From contig CANBUA010000077.1 of assembly GCA_947372535.1 (NCBI GenBank), forward strand, positions 1-17,372: a DNA stretch of 17,372 nucleotides, given 5' to 3'. This document shows, piece by piece, positions 7,272 to 16,871 of the stretch. Numbering within the stretch: position 1 is the first letter of the stretch; each line of letters begins with the position of its first letter. The position numbers and the translations under genes were made by a program. This DNA is from Burkholderiales bacterium (lineage in GTDB: Bacteria; Pseudomonadota; Gammaproteobacteria; Burkholderiales; Burkholderiaceae). Below the pieces are notes generated by a model. The model did no database searches, was not told the DNA's origin, and saw only the letters and a program-made list of their open reading frames with translations.

Positions 7272-8513
7272 ATGGCATCAATAGAGCCTCTTCACGCACC
7301 CACTCTTTTTGTCACCGTGATCGTGGTGATGGCGACGGCCGCCAGCATCATGACCTACGTCGGCCTGACGCAGCGCACCTACCGCGGATACTGGTGGTGG
7401 GTGCTGGCGCAGTGGCTCAACCTGCTTGGTGCCGCCTGCCTGATTTTTCGGGAGGAGCACCCGGTGGCACTGGCGCTGTCCGTTGTGCTTGGGTTGCAGT
7501 GGCCCATCAACATGCTGACCGGCTTGCGGCGTTTCTACGTGCGCTCGGAATTTCCGGTGCCGCCTGCAGGCGATTCAGCCGTGTTGGGCGCGGCCTTCAT
7601 CTGGTGGATCGTGATCTGGAGCCGAGACACCTCGGACGCAGGCGCCCGCGTGGCGGCCTACACGATGTCGAGCATGGCCTGCTACGCCTATGCCACCTGG
7701 ATGGTCCTGTCCATCCGCGAATGGCGCCGCAGCGCCCACCTCAAGACTTTCCTGGCTTTCCTGACCGTGGGCGTGTTTGCCCAGATCCCGCGCCTGATCG
7801 AAGGCATCCACCAATGGGGCGTGCCCGTGACCAACCCGGTCGAGTTCGGGCAGCAGCCCTTGCTCGTGCTGGCCTTGACGGTGGGCGTGATCTTCGCGGT
7901 CTACATGAGCCTGCTGCTGACCTACGAGCGCACCGAGGCAGACCTGCGTGAATCCCAGCGCCAACTGCGCATGATGGTCGATTTCGACATGCTGACGCAG
8001 TTGCCCAACCGCCGGCATTTTCTGGAAATGGCGCAGCAAACCGTCAGGTTGTCCCCGCCGGGCGCCTGCGCCTTGATGCTCTTTGACATCGACAAGTTCA
8101 AGCAGCTCAACGAAGTGCACGGGCACGCTTATGGTGACGTGGCCCTGGGCCTGGTCTCCAGCGTGGCGCGCAACATGTTGCGGGGGCGCGATCTGGTCGG
8201 GCGCGTGGGCGGTGACCAATTCGTGGCGCTGTTGCCGGACACCGCCGTCCCAGATGCCTTGCGCGTGGCCGGCCGCATGGCCAATCAGATCACCCAAAAG
8301 CAGACCTCGCCTGGCAAGGACAAATTCACATTGAGCGCCGGCATCATTCAAGTGCGCGACCAGGAAGGCCTGGAAAAGGCTGTTCAACGGGCCCTCGAAG
8401 CCCTGGCCGAAGCCAAACGACAAGGCCGCGGCCGTGCCGTGACCGCCGACCTCGGGTTGGAGGGTGAACAGGTCATCACCGGCGTTCGCAGCCTCGGGTC
8501 GCCGGCCATCTGA
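7272..8513 (+). CDS. Membrane GGDEF-domain protein with GGDQF signature
   Basis: A 413-residue protein: an N-terminal membrane half (about 1-210, roughly six segments, beginning LHAPTLFVTVIVVM) and a C-terminal GGDEF domain (about 228-395). The domain keeps DMLTQLPNRR, the metal-region FDIDKFKQLNEVHGHAYGD and an inhibitory-site-like RxxD (RGRD) just before the signature. The signature itself is GGDQF at 313-317, with Gln in place of the conserved Glu. Normal members make cyclic di-GMP from GTP at the inner membrane; this one may be weak or inactive as a cyclase and act as a sensor. I chose ATG 7272, since an open frame reaches 7164 but the family-like start LHAPTL follows 7272. The stop shares a base with the next start (TGATG). 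Confidence 0.88.
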   Translation: MASIEPLHAPTLFVTVIVVMATAASIMTYVGLTQRTYRGYWWWVLAQWLNLLGAACLIFREEHPVALALSVVLGLQWPINMLTGLRRFYVRSEFPVPPAGDSAVLGAAFIWWIVIWSRDTSDAGARVAAYTMSSMACYAYATWMVLSIREWRRSAHLKTFLAFLTVGVFAQIPRLIEGIHQWGVPVTNPVEFGQQPLLVLALTVGVIFAVYMSLLLTYERTEADLRESQRQLRMMVDFDMLTQLPNRRHFLEMAQQTVRLSPPGACALMLFDIDKFKQLNEVHGHAYGDVALGLVSSVARNMLRGRDLVGRVGGDQFVALLPDTAVPDALRVAGRMANQITQKQTSPGKDKFTLSAGIIQVRDQEGLEKAVQRALEALAEAKRQGRGRAVTADLGLEGEQVITGVRSLGSPAI

Positions 8514-9772
8514 TGATGCAGTTCGATGTCGTGGTGGTCGGCGCAGGCGCGGCCGGCCTGTTCTGCGCAGGCGCAGCCGGGCAACGGGGGCTCAAGGTGC
8601 TGGTGATCGATCACTCAGCCAAGGTCGCCGAGAAAATTCGCATCTCCGGCGGCGGGCGCAGCAACTTCACCAACCGAGACGCCACGCCCGCCAACTACCT
8701 GGGCGAGAACCCGCATTTTTGCCGCTCGGCGCTGTCGCAGTACACCAGTGGCGATTTCATCGCGCTGGTCAAGGCGCATGGCATCGCCTTTCACGAGAAA
8801 CACAAGGGGCAACTGTTTTGCGATCGCAGCGCCCAGGACCTCATCGACCTGCTGCTGGCCGAATGCAGCAAAGGTGGCGTCGAGCGCTGGCAGCCTTGCG
8901 GCGTTCAGGCCACTCGCTGGACCGACGAGGACGGTGGCCGTTTCGAGTTGGACACCGAGCGAGGGTTGGTCAAAGCCGCGCAACTGGTGGTGGCCACCGG
9001 CGGACTGTCGATCCCGAAGATTGGCGCCACGGATTTTGGCTACCGGCTGGCCAAGCAGTTTGGCCACCGCATCGTCGAGTTGCGCCCTGCCCTCGTGCCG
9101 CTGACCTTCGAGCCGCAGGTCTGGGCGCATTGGGCGGCATTGTCGGGCGTGGCACTGCCTGTGACGGTGAGCACCACCCCGCCGGCCGTCAAGGGCAAGG
9201 CCAAGCCGGTTCATTTCGATGAAGACTTGCTGTTCACGCATCGAGGCCTGAGCGGACCCGGCATCTTGCAGATTTCGAGCTATTGGCACAGCGGCCAGGC
9301 CTTGAGCGTGAACCTGGCGCCAGGGGTTGACCTCCCGGCCCGGCTCAAACAGGCCAAGAGCGGCACCCGCAAACAGCTGTCCAATCTTTGGCGCGAAGTC
9401 TTGCCCGAGACGGTCTCGCAGCGGCTGGCCAGCGCCTGGCTGGAAACTCAAAGGCAAAGCCTGCCCGCTTTGACCGACACCGCGCCCGCCGCCGAACTGC
9501 GTGACCGCGACCTAGAAGCTTTGGGCCAGAGCGCCAATGCCTGGACCATCACGCCCAGCGGCACCGAGGGCTACGCCAAGGCCGAAGTGACCGCTGGCGG
9601 CGTCGATACCCGCGAACTCAGTTCGCAGACCATGGAAAGCCGACTTCGCCCCGGCCTGTTCTTCATCGGCGAAGTCGTGGACGTGACAGGCTGGCTGGGC
9701 GGCTACAACTTCCAGTGGGCCTGGTCGAGTGGCATGGCTTGCGCCAAGGCACTTCAGCCCTCAATGCCTTGA
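8513..9772 (+). CDS. YhiN/HI0933-type FAD-dependent oxidoreductase
   Basis: A 419-residue flavoprotein of the HI0933/YhiN (BaiN-like) family. The N-terminal Rossmann motif VVVVGAGAAG (6-15) binds the ADP part of FAD, followed by KIRISGGGRSNFTN (41-54), a hallmark of this family. A second dinucleotide stretch LVVATGGLSIPKIGATDFGY lies mid-protein, and the C-terminal TAGGV and FIGEVVDVTGWLGGYNFQWAW close the FAD site. The cellular substrate is not known for most members. Two adjacent ATGs (8513 and 8516) are possible starts. It is translationally coupled to the GGDEF gene and lies 20 bases before ubiE, so a shared transcript is likely. Confidence 0.88.
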   Translation: MMQFDVVVVGAGAAGLFCAGAAGQRGLKVLVIDHSAKVAEKIRISGGGRSNFTNRDATPANYLGENPHFCRSALSQYTSGDFIALVKAHGIAFHEKHKGQLFCDRSAQDLIDLLLAECSKGGVERWQPCGVQATRWTDEDGGRFELDTERGLVKAAQLVVATGGLSIPKIGATDFGYRLAKQFGHRIVELRPALVPLTFEPQVWAHWAALSGVALPVTVSTTPPAVKGKAKPVHFDEDLLFTHRGLSGPGILQISSYWHSGQALSVNLAPGVDLPARLKQAKSGTRKQLSNLWREVLPETVSQRLASAWLETQRQSLPALTDTAPAAELRDRDLEALGQSANAWTITPSGTEGYAKAEVTAGGVDTRELSSQTMESRLRPGLFFIGEVVDVTGWLGGYNFQWAWSSGMACAKALQPSMP

Positions 9773-9792
9773 TGCACAGGTAAAATTCGCCC

Positions 9793-10524
9793 ATGAACTC
9801 CACACACTTTGGTTTCGAAACCGTCGAAGAAACAGACAAAGCCTCGCGCGTGCGAGGCGTGTTCGACTCGGTGGCGAGCAAGTACGACGTCATGAACGAC
9901 CTGATGTCCATGGGCATGCACCGACTGTGGAAGGCCTACACCATCGCCGCCAGCGGCGTTCGCGAAGGCCACAAGGTGCTGGACATCGCTGGCGGCACGG
10001 GCGACCTGGCCCTGGCTTTTGCCAAACGCGTCGGCCCTCGGGGTACCGTTGTCCACACCGACATCAACGAAGCCATGCTCAGTACTGGTCGAGACCGGCT
10101 GATCAACGAAGGCGTGATGCTGCCCACCACCATCTGTGATGCGGAGCACCTGCCCTTCCCCGACAACACCTTCGACATCGTGAGCGTGGCCTTCGGCCTG
10201 CGCAACATGACCCACAAGGATGGCGCCCTGACCGAAATGTGCCGCGTGCTCAAACCGGGCGGGCGCCTGCTGGTGCTGGAGTTCTCCAAGGTGGCCAAGC
10301 CGCTGGAAAAGGCTTACGACTGGTACTCCTTCAAGCTGCTGCCGCGCATCGGCCAGGTCGTCGCCAAGGATGCCGACAGCTACCGCTACCTGGCCGAATC
10401 CATCCGCATGCACCCCGATCAAGCCACCCTCAAGGCCATGATGAAGGACGCCGGTTTTGGCCACGTGGACGTGCACAACATGACCGGTGGCGTGGTCGCC
10501 CTGCACATGGGCCTCAAGTGCTGA
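9793..10524 (+). CDS. ubiE: Ubiquinone/menaquinone C-methyltransferase
   Basis: A 243-residue SAM-dependent methyltransferase that carries out the C-methylation of the 2-polyprenyl-6-methoxy-1,4-benzoquinol intermediate in ubiquinone synthesis (and of demethylmenaquinone where present). Both family signatures are visible: [16 protein letters not shown] (31-46) and [15 protein letters not shown] (151-165). The SAM motif I is [12 protein letters not shown] (62-73). Length is normal for the family. The ATG at 9793 agrees with the conserved start region [19 protein letters not shown]. Upstream, AGG sits rather far (about 13 bases), and TAAAAT just before the start could be part of an internal promoter. 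A MerR-type regulator follows after 30 bases. Confidence 0.96.
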   Translation: MNSTHFGFETVEETDKASRVRGVFDSVASKYDVMNDLMSMGMHRLWKAYTIAASGVREGHKVLDIAGGTGDLALAFAKRVGPRGTVVHTDINEAMLSTGRDRLINEGVMLPTTICDAEHLPFPDNTFDIVSVAFGLRNMTHKDGALTEMCRVLKPGGRLLVLEFSKVAKPLEKAYDWYSFKLLPRIGQVVAKDADSYRYLAESIRMHPDQATLKAMMKDAGFGHVDVHNMTGGVVALHMGLKC

Positions 10525-10554
10525 CCGTGACGACAATCATGATGATGAGCACCC

Positions 10555-11451
10555 GTGAGCAGCCCCGCACCACCTTCTCGGCCTGAAGCGCCCACACCTT
10601 CCGTCGAACAAGGTGCACCCCACTTGAGCGTGGCCGAACTGTCCAGCAGATCGGGCGTCTCGGTGCGCAACATCCGCGCTTACCAGACCGCTGGTTTGCT
10701 GCAAGCGCCGAGCATCCAAGGCCGCCTGGCCCTGTATTCGGGCAGCCACCTCACCCGCCTGGCGTTGATCCGCGAATTGCGCGCCTTGGGCTTCGGGCTG
10801 GATGCCATCAGCGACATGCTGGCCAAGGTGCCCAAGACGTCAGCCTCGCCTTATTCGCTGATTGCCCAGATGTTTTCGCAGGGCTTCTTCCAGGTCGAAA
10901 AGCCTCAGCGCAAGACTTTGAATGAACTCACTGCCCACTGGGATGTGGCCAGCGAACCGCAGCAGATCGAGCGTCTGCTGGAAGGCGGCCTTTACCGGCC
11001 CGTGACGGTCCACGGGCCTGGCCAGGCTTTGACCGAGCACACGGAGTTCGAGGTGCTCAGCCCCAATCTGTGGTCGCTCGGCAAGCAGATGGCTGATCTG
11101 CAGATCCCCTTGAACACCGTGCTGGACTTGCAGGACAAGCTCATCGAGCATTGCCGCGCGTTGGCACAGTCTTATGTGGATCAGTTCGTGGTCGCGATGG
11201 TCCGGGAGGTCATGCAGGCCAGACAGGCCATGCCTGATCAAGATTTGCTGGCCTCATCCGAGGCAGAGTTGCCTCCGACCTTGTTGCGCACGATCCATCG
11301 CTTGATCGAACGCCTTCGGCCGATTGCCATTGGCTCGGTGTCGGCTGCGTTTCCGGTGATCCTTCAGCAGGAATTCGACCGCGACGTGGTGGACCGCATT
11401 CAGGCTTTGGTCAAACAACTCATTGAGACGCTGCCGCCTACCCTGGCTTAA
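10555..11451 (+). CDS. MerR-type transcriptional regulator
   Basis: A 298-residue protein with an N-terminal MerR winged-helix domain (about 24-95): LSVAELSSRSGVSVRNIRAY is the helix-turn-helix, then QTAGLL, GRLALYSGSHLTRLALI and ELRALGFGLDAISDML as wing and second helix pair. The remaining 200 residues form a long helical C-terminal region with only one Cys, so it is not a metal or thiol sensor of the classic MerR/CueR/SoxR type; the ligand is unknown. The start is GTG at 10555; an in-frame stop lies just upstream at 10546, so no longer start exists. It is the last gene of the plus-strand unit, ending before the terminator at 11563. Confidence 0.85.
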   Translation: MSSPAPPSRPEAPTPSVEQGAPHLSVAELSSRSGVSVRNIRAYQTAGLLQAPSIQGRLALYSGSHLTRLALIRELRALGFGLDAISDMLAKVPKTSASPYSLIAQMFSQGFFQVEKPQRKTLNELTAHWDVASEPQQIERLLEGGLYRPVTVHGPGQALTEHTEFEVLSPNLWSLGKQMADLQIPLNTVLDLQDKLIEHCRALAQSYVDQFVVAMVREVMQARQAMPDQDLLASSEAELPPTLLRTIHRLIERLRPIAIGSVSAAFPVILQQEFDRDVVDRIQALVKQLIETLPPTLA

Positions 11452-11562
11452 AGCTCGGTGAGCCCCAAGGCCAGGCGGATGGGGCGGGCGCAGGGACCAT
11501 TCGCGGCGTCCTGGCTGGTGAACCACTTGGTAGGTGTTCACGAGGTCATCATCACCAAAAAC

Positions 11563-11595
11563 AAAACCGCCAGCCCAACAGGCACTGGCGGTTTT
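11563..11595. terminator. Bidirectional intrinsic terminator between the MerR gene and ilvC
   Basis: A perfect 11-base inverted repeat AAAACCGCCAG / CTGGCGGTTTT around an 11-base loop. Read on the plus strand it ends in GTTTTG, and on the minus strand in GGTTTTGTTTTTGG. The stronger T-run serves the minus-strand ilv operon. It lies 61 bases after the end of ilvC and about 110 bases after the MerR gene, which are convergent. A second inverted repeat GTGAAC-N12-GTTCAC at 11518-11541 has no T-run. Confidence 0.85.
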
Positions 11596-11656
11596 GCATT
11601 GAAGTGATGAAGCAGCGAGCCGAGTCAATAACCCCGGCTCACCCGCCCAGCATCAA

Positions 11657-13227
<1,571 letters not shown>

Positions 13228-13447
13228 GAAAAATCGTCCTTGAGGGCTCTTGAGCCAGACGGCGGTAACCGGCTGCCTGTGGCCACAGAGGTTCGATGAA
13301 AAAAATCGAAGGGGTTCAAGACCGATGCCACCCCACCCTGTCGCCTGATCCAGCGGAGGGTTTGAAGCGCCGAGGCAGCCACCGGCAAGTGACCGCTCGT
13401 GCTCCCCGGGTGGTACCGGGGCTGTTATCTAGCGTTGCAAATGGAGA
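13228..13447 (-). other. Long ilvB-ilvH spacer with three inverted repeats
   Basis: The 220 bases between ilvB and ilvH hold no credible gene. Three inverted repeats are visible: CCCCGG-N6-CCGGGG at 13404-13421, about 27 bases after the ilvB stop; the palindrome CTGTGGCCACAG at 13277-13288; and TTCGAT-N7-ATCGAA at 13292-13310, with a run of A's (T's on the coding strand) in its loop. None is a textbook terminator because no T-run follows the stem. They could be mRNA-processing or stability elements. Confidence 0.4.
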
Positions 13448-15199
13448 TCAAAGGTCCTCGGAACCCAGCAGCATCTCGGAGATGCCCTGGCCCGCCTTGA
13501 CCATCGGCCAGACGTTCTCGGTCGGATCCGTGCGGATGTCCAGGAACACCGTGCGGTCCTTGAGCTTGATGGCCTCACGCAGTGCACCTTCGACATCGGA
13601 CGGGTGCTCGATCAGCATGCCGACGTGGCCATAAGCCTCGGCCAGCTTGACGAAGTCAGGCAGCGCGTCCATGTAGCTGTGCGAGTAGCGGCTGCCGTAA
13701 TCGAGCTGCTGCCACTGGCGCACCATGCCCAGGTAGCGGTTGTTCAGCGAGACCACCTTGACCGGCGTGTTGTATTGCAGGCAGGTCGACAGCTCCTGGA
13801 TGCACATCTGAATCGAGCCTTCGCCCGTCACGCAGAACACGTCGGCATCGGGCTTGGCCAGCTTGATGCCCATGGCATAAGGCAGGCCGACACCCATGGT
13901 GCCCAGGCCACCGGAATTGATCCAACGGCGCGGCTCTTCGAACTTGCAATACTGCGCGGCGAACATCTGGTGCTGGCCGACATCGGAGGTGATGTAGTGG
14001 TCGGTGCCACGCGTCAGCTCAGTCAGCTTTTCCAGAACGTACTGAGGCTTGATGACCTCGTCGGACGTTTTGTACTTGAGGCAATCGCGCTTGCGCCACT
14101 CGTTGATCTGGTTCCACCAGGCAGTCAGCGCGTGCTGATCGGGCCTGAGCTGCGATTCCTTGATCTGGGCGATCATCTCTTGCAGCACGTCCTTGACGTC
14201 GCCCACGATGGGGATGTCGACCTTGACGCGCTTGGAGATCGACGAGGGGTCGATGTCGATGTGGATGATCTTGCGCTCGACCTGGGCGAAGTGCTTGGGG
14301 TTGCCAATCACGCGGTCGTCGAAGCGGGCGCCGATGGAGATCACCACGTCGGCGTTCTGCATCGTCATGTTGGCTTCGTACGTGCCATGCATGCCCAGCA
14401 TGCCCAGGAAATTGGGGTCAGACGCGGGGATGGCGCCCAGGCCCATCAGCGTGTTGGTGGTGGGATAGCCCAGCATGCCGGTTAGCTCGCGCAGTTCGGC
14501 GCAGGCCTCGGCCATGATCACGCCGCCACCGGTGTAGATGTAGGGGCGCTTGGCGCTCAGCAGCAGTTGCACAGCCTTGCGGATCTGGCCGCCATGGCCC
14601 TTGCGCACGGGGTTGTACGAGCGCATCTCCACCGTCTCGGGGTAGCTGAAGGCGGTTGTGTTGAGCGAGACGTCCTTGGGAATGTCCACCACCACGGGGC
14701 CGGGCCGGCCAGTGCGCGCGATGTGGAAAGCCTTCTTCATGGTCAGGGCCAGGTCGGCCACATCCTTGACCAGGAAGTTGTGCTTGACGATGGGACGTGT
14801 GATGCCGACGGTGTCGCACTCCTGGAAGGCGTCCAGCCCAATCGCGGGCGTGGGCACCTGGCCGGTCAGGATCACCATGGGGATGGAGTCCATGTAGGCC
14901 GTGGCGATGCCGGTGATGGCATTGGTCACGCCAGGGCCGGAGGTGACCAGCGCGACGCCGACGTCGCCTGTGGCGCGGGCATAGCCGTCAGCCGCGTGGA
15001 CGGCGGCCTGTTCGTGGCGCACCAGCACGTGCTCGATGGTGTCTTGTTTGTAGAGCGCGTCGTAGATGTAGAGCACGGCCCCGCCGGGGTAGCCCCACAT
15101 GAATTTGACGTTTTCAGCTTGCAGGCAGCGGACGAGGATGTCCGAGCCATTGAGGATTTCGGCCGTTGAGGCTTGGCCGGTGCCTTGAGACATGTCCAT
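13448..15199 (-). CDS. ilvB: Acetolactate synthase large (catalytic) subunit
   Basis: A 583-residue thiamine-diphosphate enzyme that condenses two pyruvates to acetolactate, or pyruvate and 2-oxobutyrate, as the first common step of branched-chain amino acid synthesis. Domain order is normal. The N-terminal PYR domain has the catalytic Glu63 in [15 protein letters not shown] and the [14 protein letters not shown] start. The central FAD domain includes [10 protein letters not shown] and [12 protein letters not shown]. The C-terminal PP domain has the ThDP-Mg motif from GEGS (459-462) to LNN (485-487). The motif reads GEG instead of the usual GDG, a conservative change of a metal ligand. The ATG at 15199 is preceded by GAAAGG at good spacing. 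First gene of ilvB-ilvH-ilvC. The symbol ilvI is equally used for this orthologue. Confidence 0.96.
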   Translation of the reverse strand: MDMSQGTGQASTAEILNGSDILVRCLQAENVKFMWGYPGGAVLYIYDALYKQDTIEHVLVRHEQAAVHAADGYARATGDVGVALVTSGPGVTNAITGIATAYMDSIPMVILTGQVPTPAIGLDAFQECDTVGITRPIVKHNFLVKDVADLALTMKKAFHIARTGRPGPVVVDIPKDVSLNTTAFSYPETVEMRSYNPVRKGHGGQIRKAVQLLLSAKRPYIYTGGGVIMAEACAELRELTGMLGYPTTNTLMGLGAIPASDPNFLGMLGMHGTYEANMTMQNADVVISIGARFDDRVIGNPKHFAQVERKIIHIDIDPSSISKRVKVDIPIVGDVKDVLQEMIAQIKESQLRPDQHALTAWWNQINEWRKRDCLKYKTSDEVIKPQYVLEKLTELTRGTDHYITSDVGQHQMFAAQYCKFEEPRRWINSGGLGTMGVGLPYAMGIKLAKPDADVFCVTGEGSIQMCIQELSTCLQYNTPVKVVSLNNRYLGMVRQWQQLDYGSRYSHSYMDALPDFVKLAEAYGHVGMLIEHPSDVEGALREAIKLKDRTVFLDIRTDPTENVWPMVKAGQGISEMLLGSEDL

Positions 15200-15421
15200 G
15201 ATGGATACCTTTCGGATTTTTCTCTAACGAAAAATGATCGGTGCTCCTCTTCACGGTCGGCTCGTTTGACGGAGCCCACCACAGCACAGAAGTGACGGAT
15301 CACCACGGTGCTCGCCCTCGTGAGGCGGATTCGAAGCCTGCGCGGCCTGCCATTGACGTCTGTAATCGCTCCGTAAAGAAGCGCATCAACTCAGGCCAGA
15401 TCGGGATGACGCAAAACCGGG

Positions 15422-15449
15422 ATTATTGCATCAACGATACGCAAAACAA
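15422..15449 (-). promoter_or_regulatory. Candidate sigma-70 promoter of ilvB
   Basis: On the minus strand TTGTTT is followed after 16 bases by AATAAT, which differs from TATAAT by one base and carries the extended -10 dinucleotide in TGCAATAAT. Transcription would begin near 15415. Found by eye without scoring. Confidence 0.45.
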
Positions 15450-15466
15450 AATCAGGCCCATCGCAG

Positions 15467-15475
15467 TGCCATAAT
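15467..15475 (+). promoter_or_regulatory. Candidate extended -10 promoter of the sigma-factor gene
   Basis: TGCCATAAT is an extended -10 element, with CATAAT one base from TATAAT. No good -35 hexamer lies at normal spacing, which extended -10 promoters tolerate. The start would be near 15482, about 62 bases before the sigma-factor ATG. It is nearly the mirror copy of the ilvB -10 (TGCAATAAT) on the other strand. Confidence 0.4.
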
Positions 15476-15543
15476 CCGCCCGCGTTTTTCACGCTGCGCG
15501 AACCCCTCAACTGCACGCCCGACGCCCGCCTTTCGGGCCCTCC

Positions 15544-16137
15544 ATGGACTTGACCTCCCAGCCACCCGCTACCGCCGAAGAGCTCAACGAGTTTCTGACC
15601 AGCGTGGAACGCCGGGCCTTCAAGCGCACGGTGTTCGCGGTGCGCGACGAGGACGCCGCGCTGGACATCGTCCAAGATGCCATGATCCGCTTGAGCACCA
15701 GCTACTTCGAGCGCCCCTCGAACGAGTGGCCGATGCTGTTCCAGCGCATCCTCTCGAACGCCACGCTGGACTGGTTCCGGCGTCAGAAAGTTCGCAATGC
15801 GGTGTTCCAGAACATGAGCGATCTGGAAGCACGCGTTGCAGGGGGTGATGACCAGGGCGATTTCGACCTGTTGGAGATCCTCGCCATCGAGGGCATCAGC
15901 ACCGAAGGCGCTGAGGACACGGCCAATCGCGGCGAAATCCTGGCATTGATCGAAGAAGCGATCGGACAGTTGCCAACGCGTCAACGGGAAGCCTTTCTGA
16001 TGCGTTATTGGGAGGAACTGGATGTGGCAGAGACTGCCGCAGCGATGGGTTGCTCCGAGGGCAGCGTGAAAACGCACTGCTCCCGGGCGGTGGCCAGCTT
16101 GGCCAAAGCCCTCACTGCACGCGGGATAACCCTTTGA
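15544..16137 (+). CDS. ECF-type RNA polymerase sigma factor
   Basis: A 197-residue sigma-70 family factor with only regions 2 and 4. Region 2 spans about 20-85 (RAFKRTVFAVRDEDAALDIV, QDAMIRL, then NATLDWFRRQKVRN), where the acidic DAALDIVQDA and the aromatic/basic helix read the -10 element. Region 4 spans about 135-190 (EEAIGQLPTRQREAFLMRYW, then a helix-turn-helix AAAMGCSEGSVKTHCSRAVASL) and binds the -35. The linker (95-132) is acidic and longer than in the smallest ECF factors. It would direct RNA polymerase to a small stress or envelope regulon; the trigger is unknown. The ATG has no visible Shine-Dalgarno, and a hairpin GCCCG-N5-CGGGC (15524-15538) ends five bases before it. A membrane DUF3619 gene follows, placed like an anti-sigma factor. 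Confidence 0.88.
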   Translation: MDLTSQPPATAEELNEFLTSVERRAFKRTVFAVRDEDAALDIVQDAMIRLSTSYFERPSNEWPMLFQRILSNATLDWFRRQKVRNAVFQNMSDLEARVAGGDDQGDFDLLEILAIEGISTEGAEDTANRGEILALIEEAIGQLPTRQREAFLMRYWEELDVAETAAAMGCSEGSVKTHCSRAVASLAKALTARGITL

Positions 16138-16189
16138 TCCTTTTTTTCGTCCCTTGCTGTAGCCTTTCAACACAAGCCGATTGCCCACC

Positions 16190-16858
16190 GTGAAAACGCC
16201 CCAAACACCTCGACTGACACCGGCCCAAGCGGAGGCCCTCCAGGCACGCTTCGCGCTGAAAATCAGCGCGCGGCTGGATGAGAGCGCGCGGCAATTGCCG
16301 CACGACATCGGCGAGCGCCTGCGCGTGGCCCGGCAAAGTGCCGTGGCCGCAGGCCTCAAGGCACACGGCGCCGTCCTGGTCCGCCCTGCGGCGCAAGCAG
16401 CCAACGTTCAGGTGGCCGGTGTGGTGCTGGCTGGTGCAGGTGGCGCCACGCTGGGCATGGGCTCGGGTTTCGGCGGTGCAGCTGTGGCCCGAGGCCACAG
16501 CCGCGACGTCGATCACGGCCGCCGGCTGGACGACGCCCCCACCTCATGGGGTTGGCGCATCGCATCCACCCTGCCCCTGGTGATTTTGCTGGCCGGCCTG
16601 TGGGGCATCAGTGATTGGTACCGCCAGGAACAGGTCCAGGCCGCCGCCGATGTGGATGTGGCCTTGTTGTCCGACGACCTGCCGCCTGCCGCTTATGCGG
16701 ACCCAGGCTTCGAGGAATACCTCCGGACGCCTTCGACCAATGAGGGCGCCCAACATGACCAGCCTGCGCTGCAGGACACCGACGAAGTGACCTCGCGCAT
16801 CGAGGGCGCCATGAACGAGTTGCCTGAACGGGCGGCCGTGCAGACCGGCCACCCCTGA
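16190..16858 (+). CDS. DUF3619-family single-pass membrane protein
   Basis: A 222-residue protein from GTG 16190 (TTG at 16181 is an alternative; no clear ribosome site supports either). The N-terminal part (1-70) is charged and helical: LTPAQAEALQARFALKISAR, then IGERLRVAR. A glycine/alanine-rich mildly hydrophobic stretch follows (74-100). A clear membrane helix lies at about 122-144 (IASTLPLVILLAGLWGI). After it comes LLSDDLPPAAYADPGFEEYL (159-178), which I recognise as the DUF3619 hallmark. Function is unknown for the family. Position right after a sigma factor, one helix and a soluble N-terminal domain match the general plan of an anti-sigma factor, but no known anti-sigma motif such as the zinc HxxxCxxC is present, so this is inference. 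Confidence 0.75.
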   Translation: MKTPQTPRLTPAQAEALQARFALKISARLDESARQLPHDIGERLRVARQSAVAAGLKAHGAVLVRPAAQAANVQVAGVVLAGAGGATLGMGSGFGGAAVARGHSRDVDHGRRLDDAPTSWGWRIASTLPLVILLAGLWGISDWYRQEQVQAAADVDVALLSDDLPPAAYADPGFEEYLRTPSTNEGAQHDQPALQDTDEVTSRIEGAMNELPERAAVQTGHP

Positions 16859-16871
16859 AGAGGACACCCAG

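Larger units (their letters stand above)
15200..15543. promoter_or_regulatory. Divergent ilvB / sigma-factor promoter region
   Basis: This 344-base gap contains no credible gene. The ilvB side would have a leader of about 215 bases if transcription starts near 15415; within it are a hairpin GGCTC-N8-GAGCC (minus strand, about 15264-15281) and an AT-rich repeat TTTTTC-N6-GAAAAA just before ilvB. Neither forms a clear attenuator with a leader peptide. The sigma-factor side has a leader of about 60 bases. Confidence 0.5.

Noticed and set aside
13296..13634. A plus-strand frame starting MKKIEGVQDR in the ilvB-ilvH spacer.
   Set aside because: It runs deep into ilvB antisense, has no ribosome site, and its start lies inside an inverted repeat.
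15423..15461. A 12-residue minus-strand peptide, MGLILFCVSLMQ, rich in Leu/Ile/Val upstream of ilvB, tempting as an attenuation leader peptide.
   Set aside because: It has no ribosome site, and the best promoter candidate for ilvB (AATAAT at 15422-15427) lies inside it, so it would not be transcribed. No terminator/antiterminator pair follows either. A mapped start upstream of 15461 would revive it.
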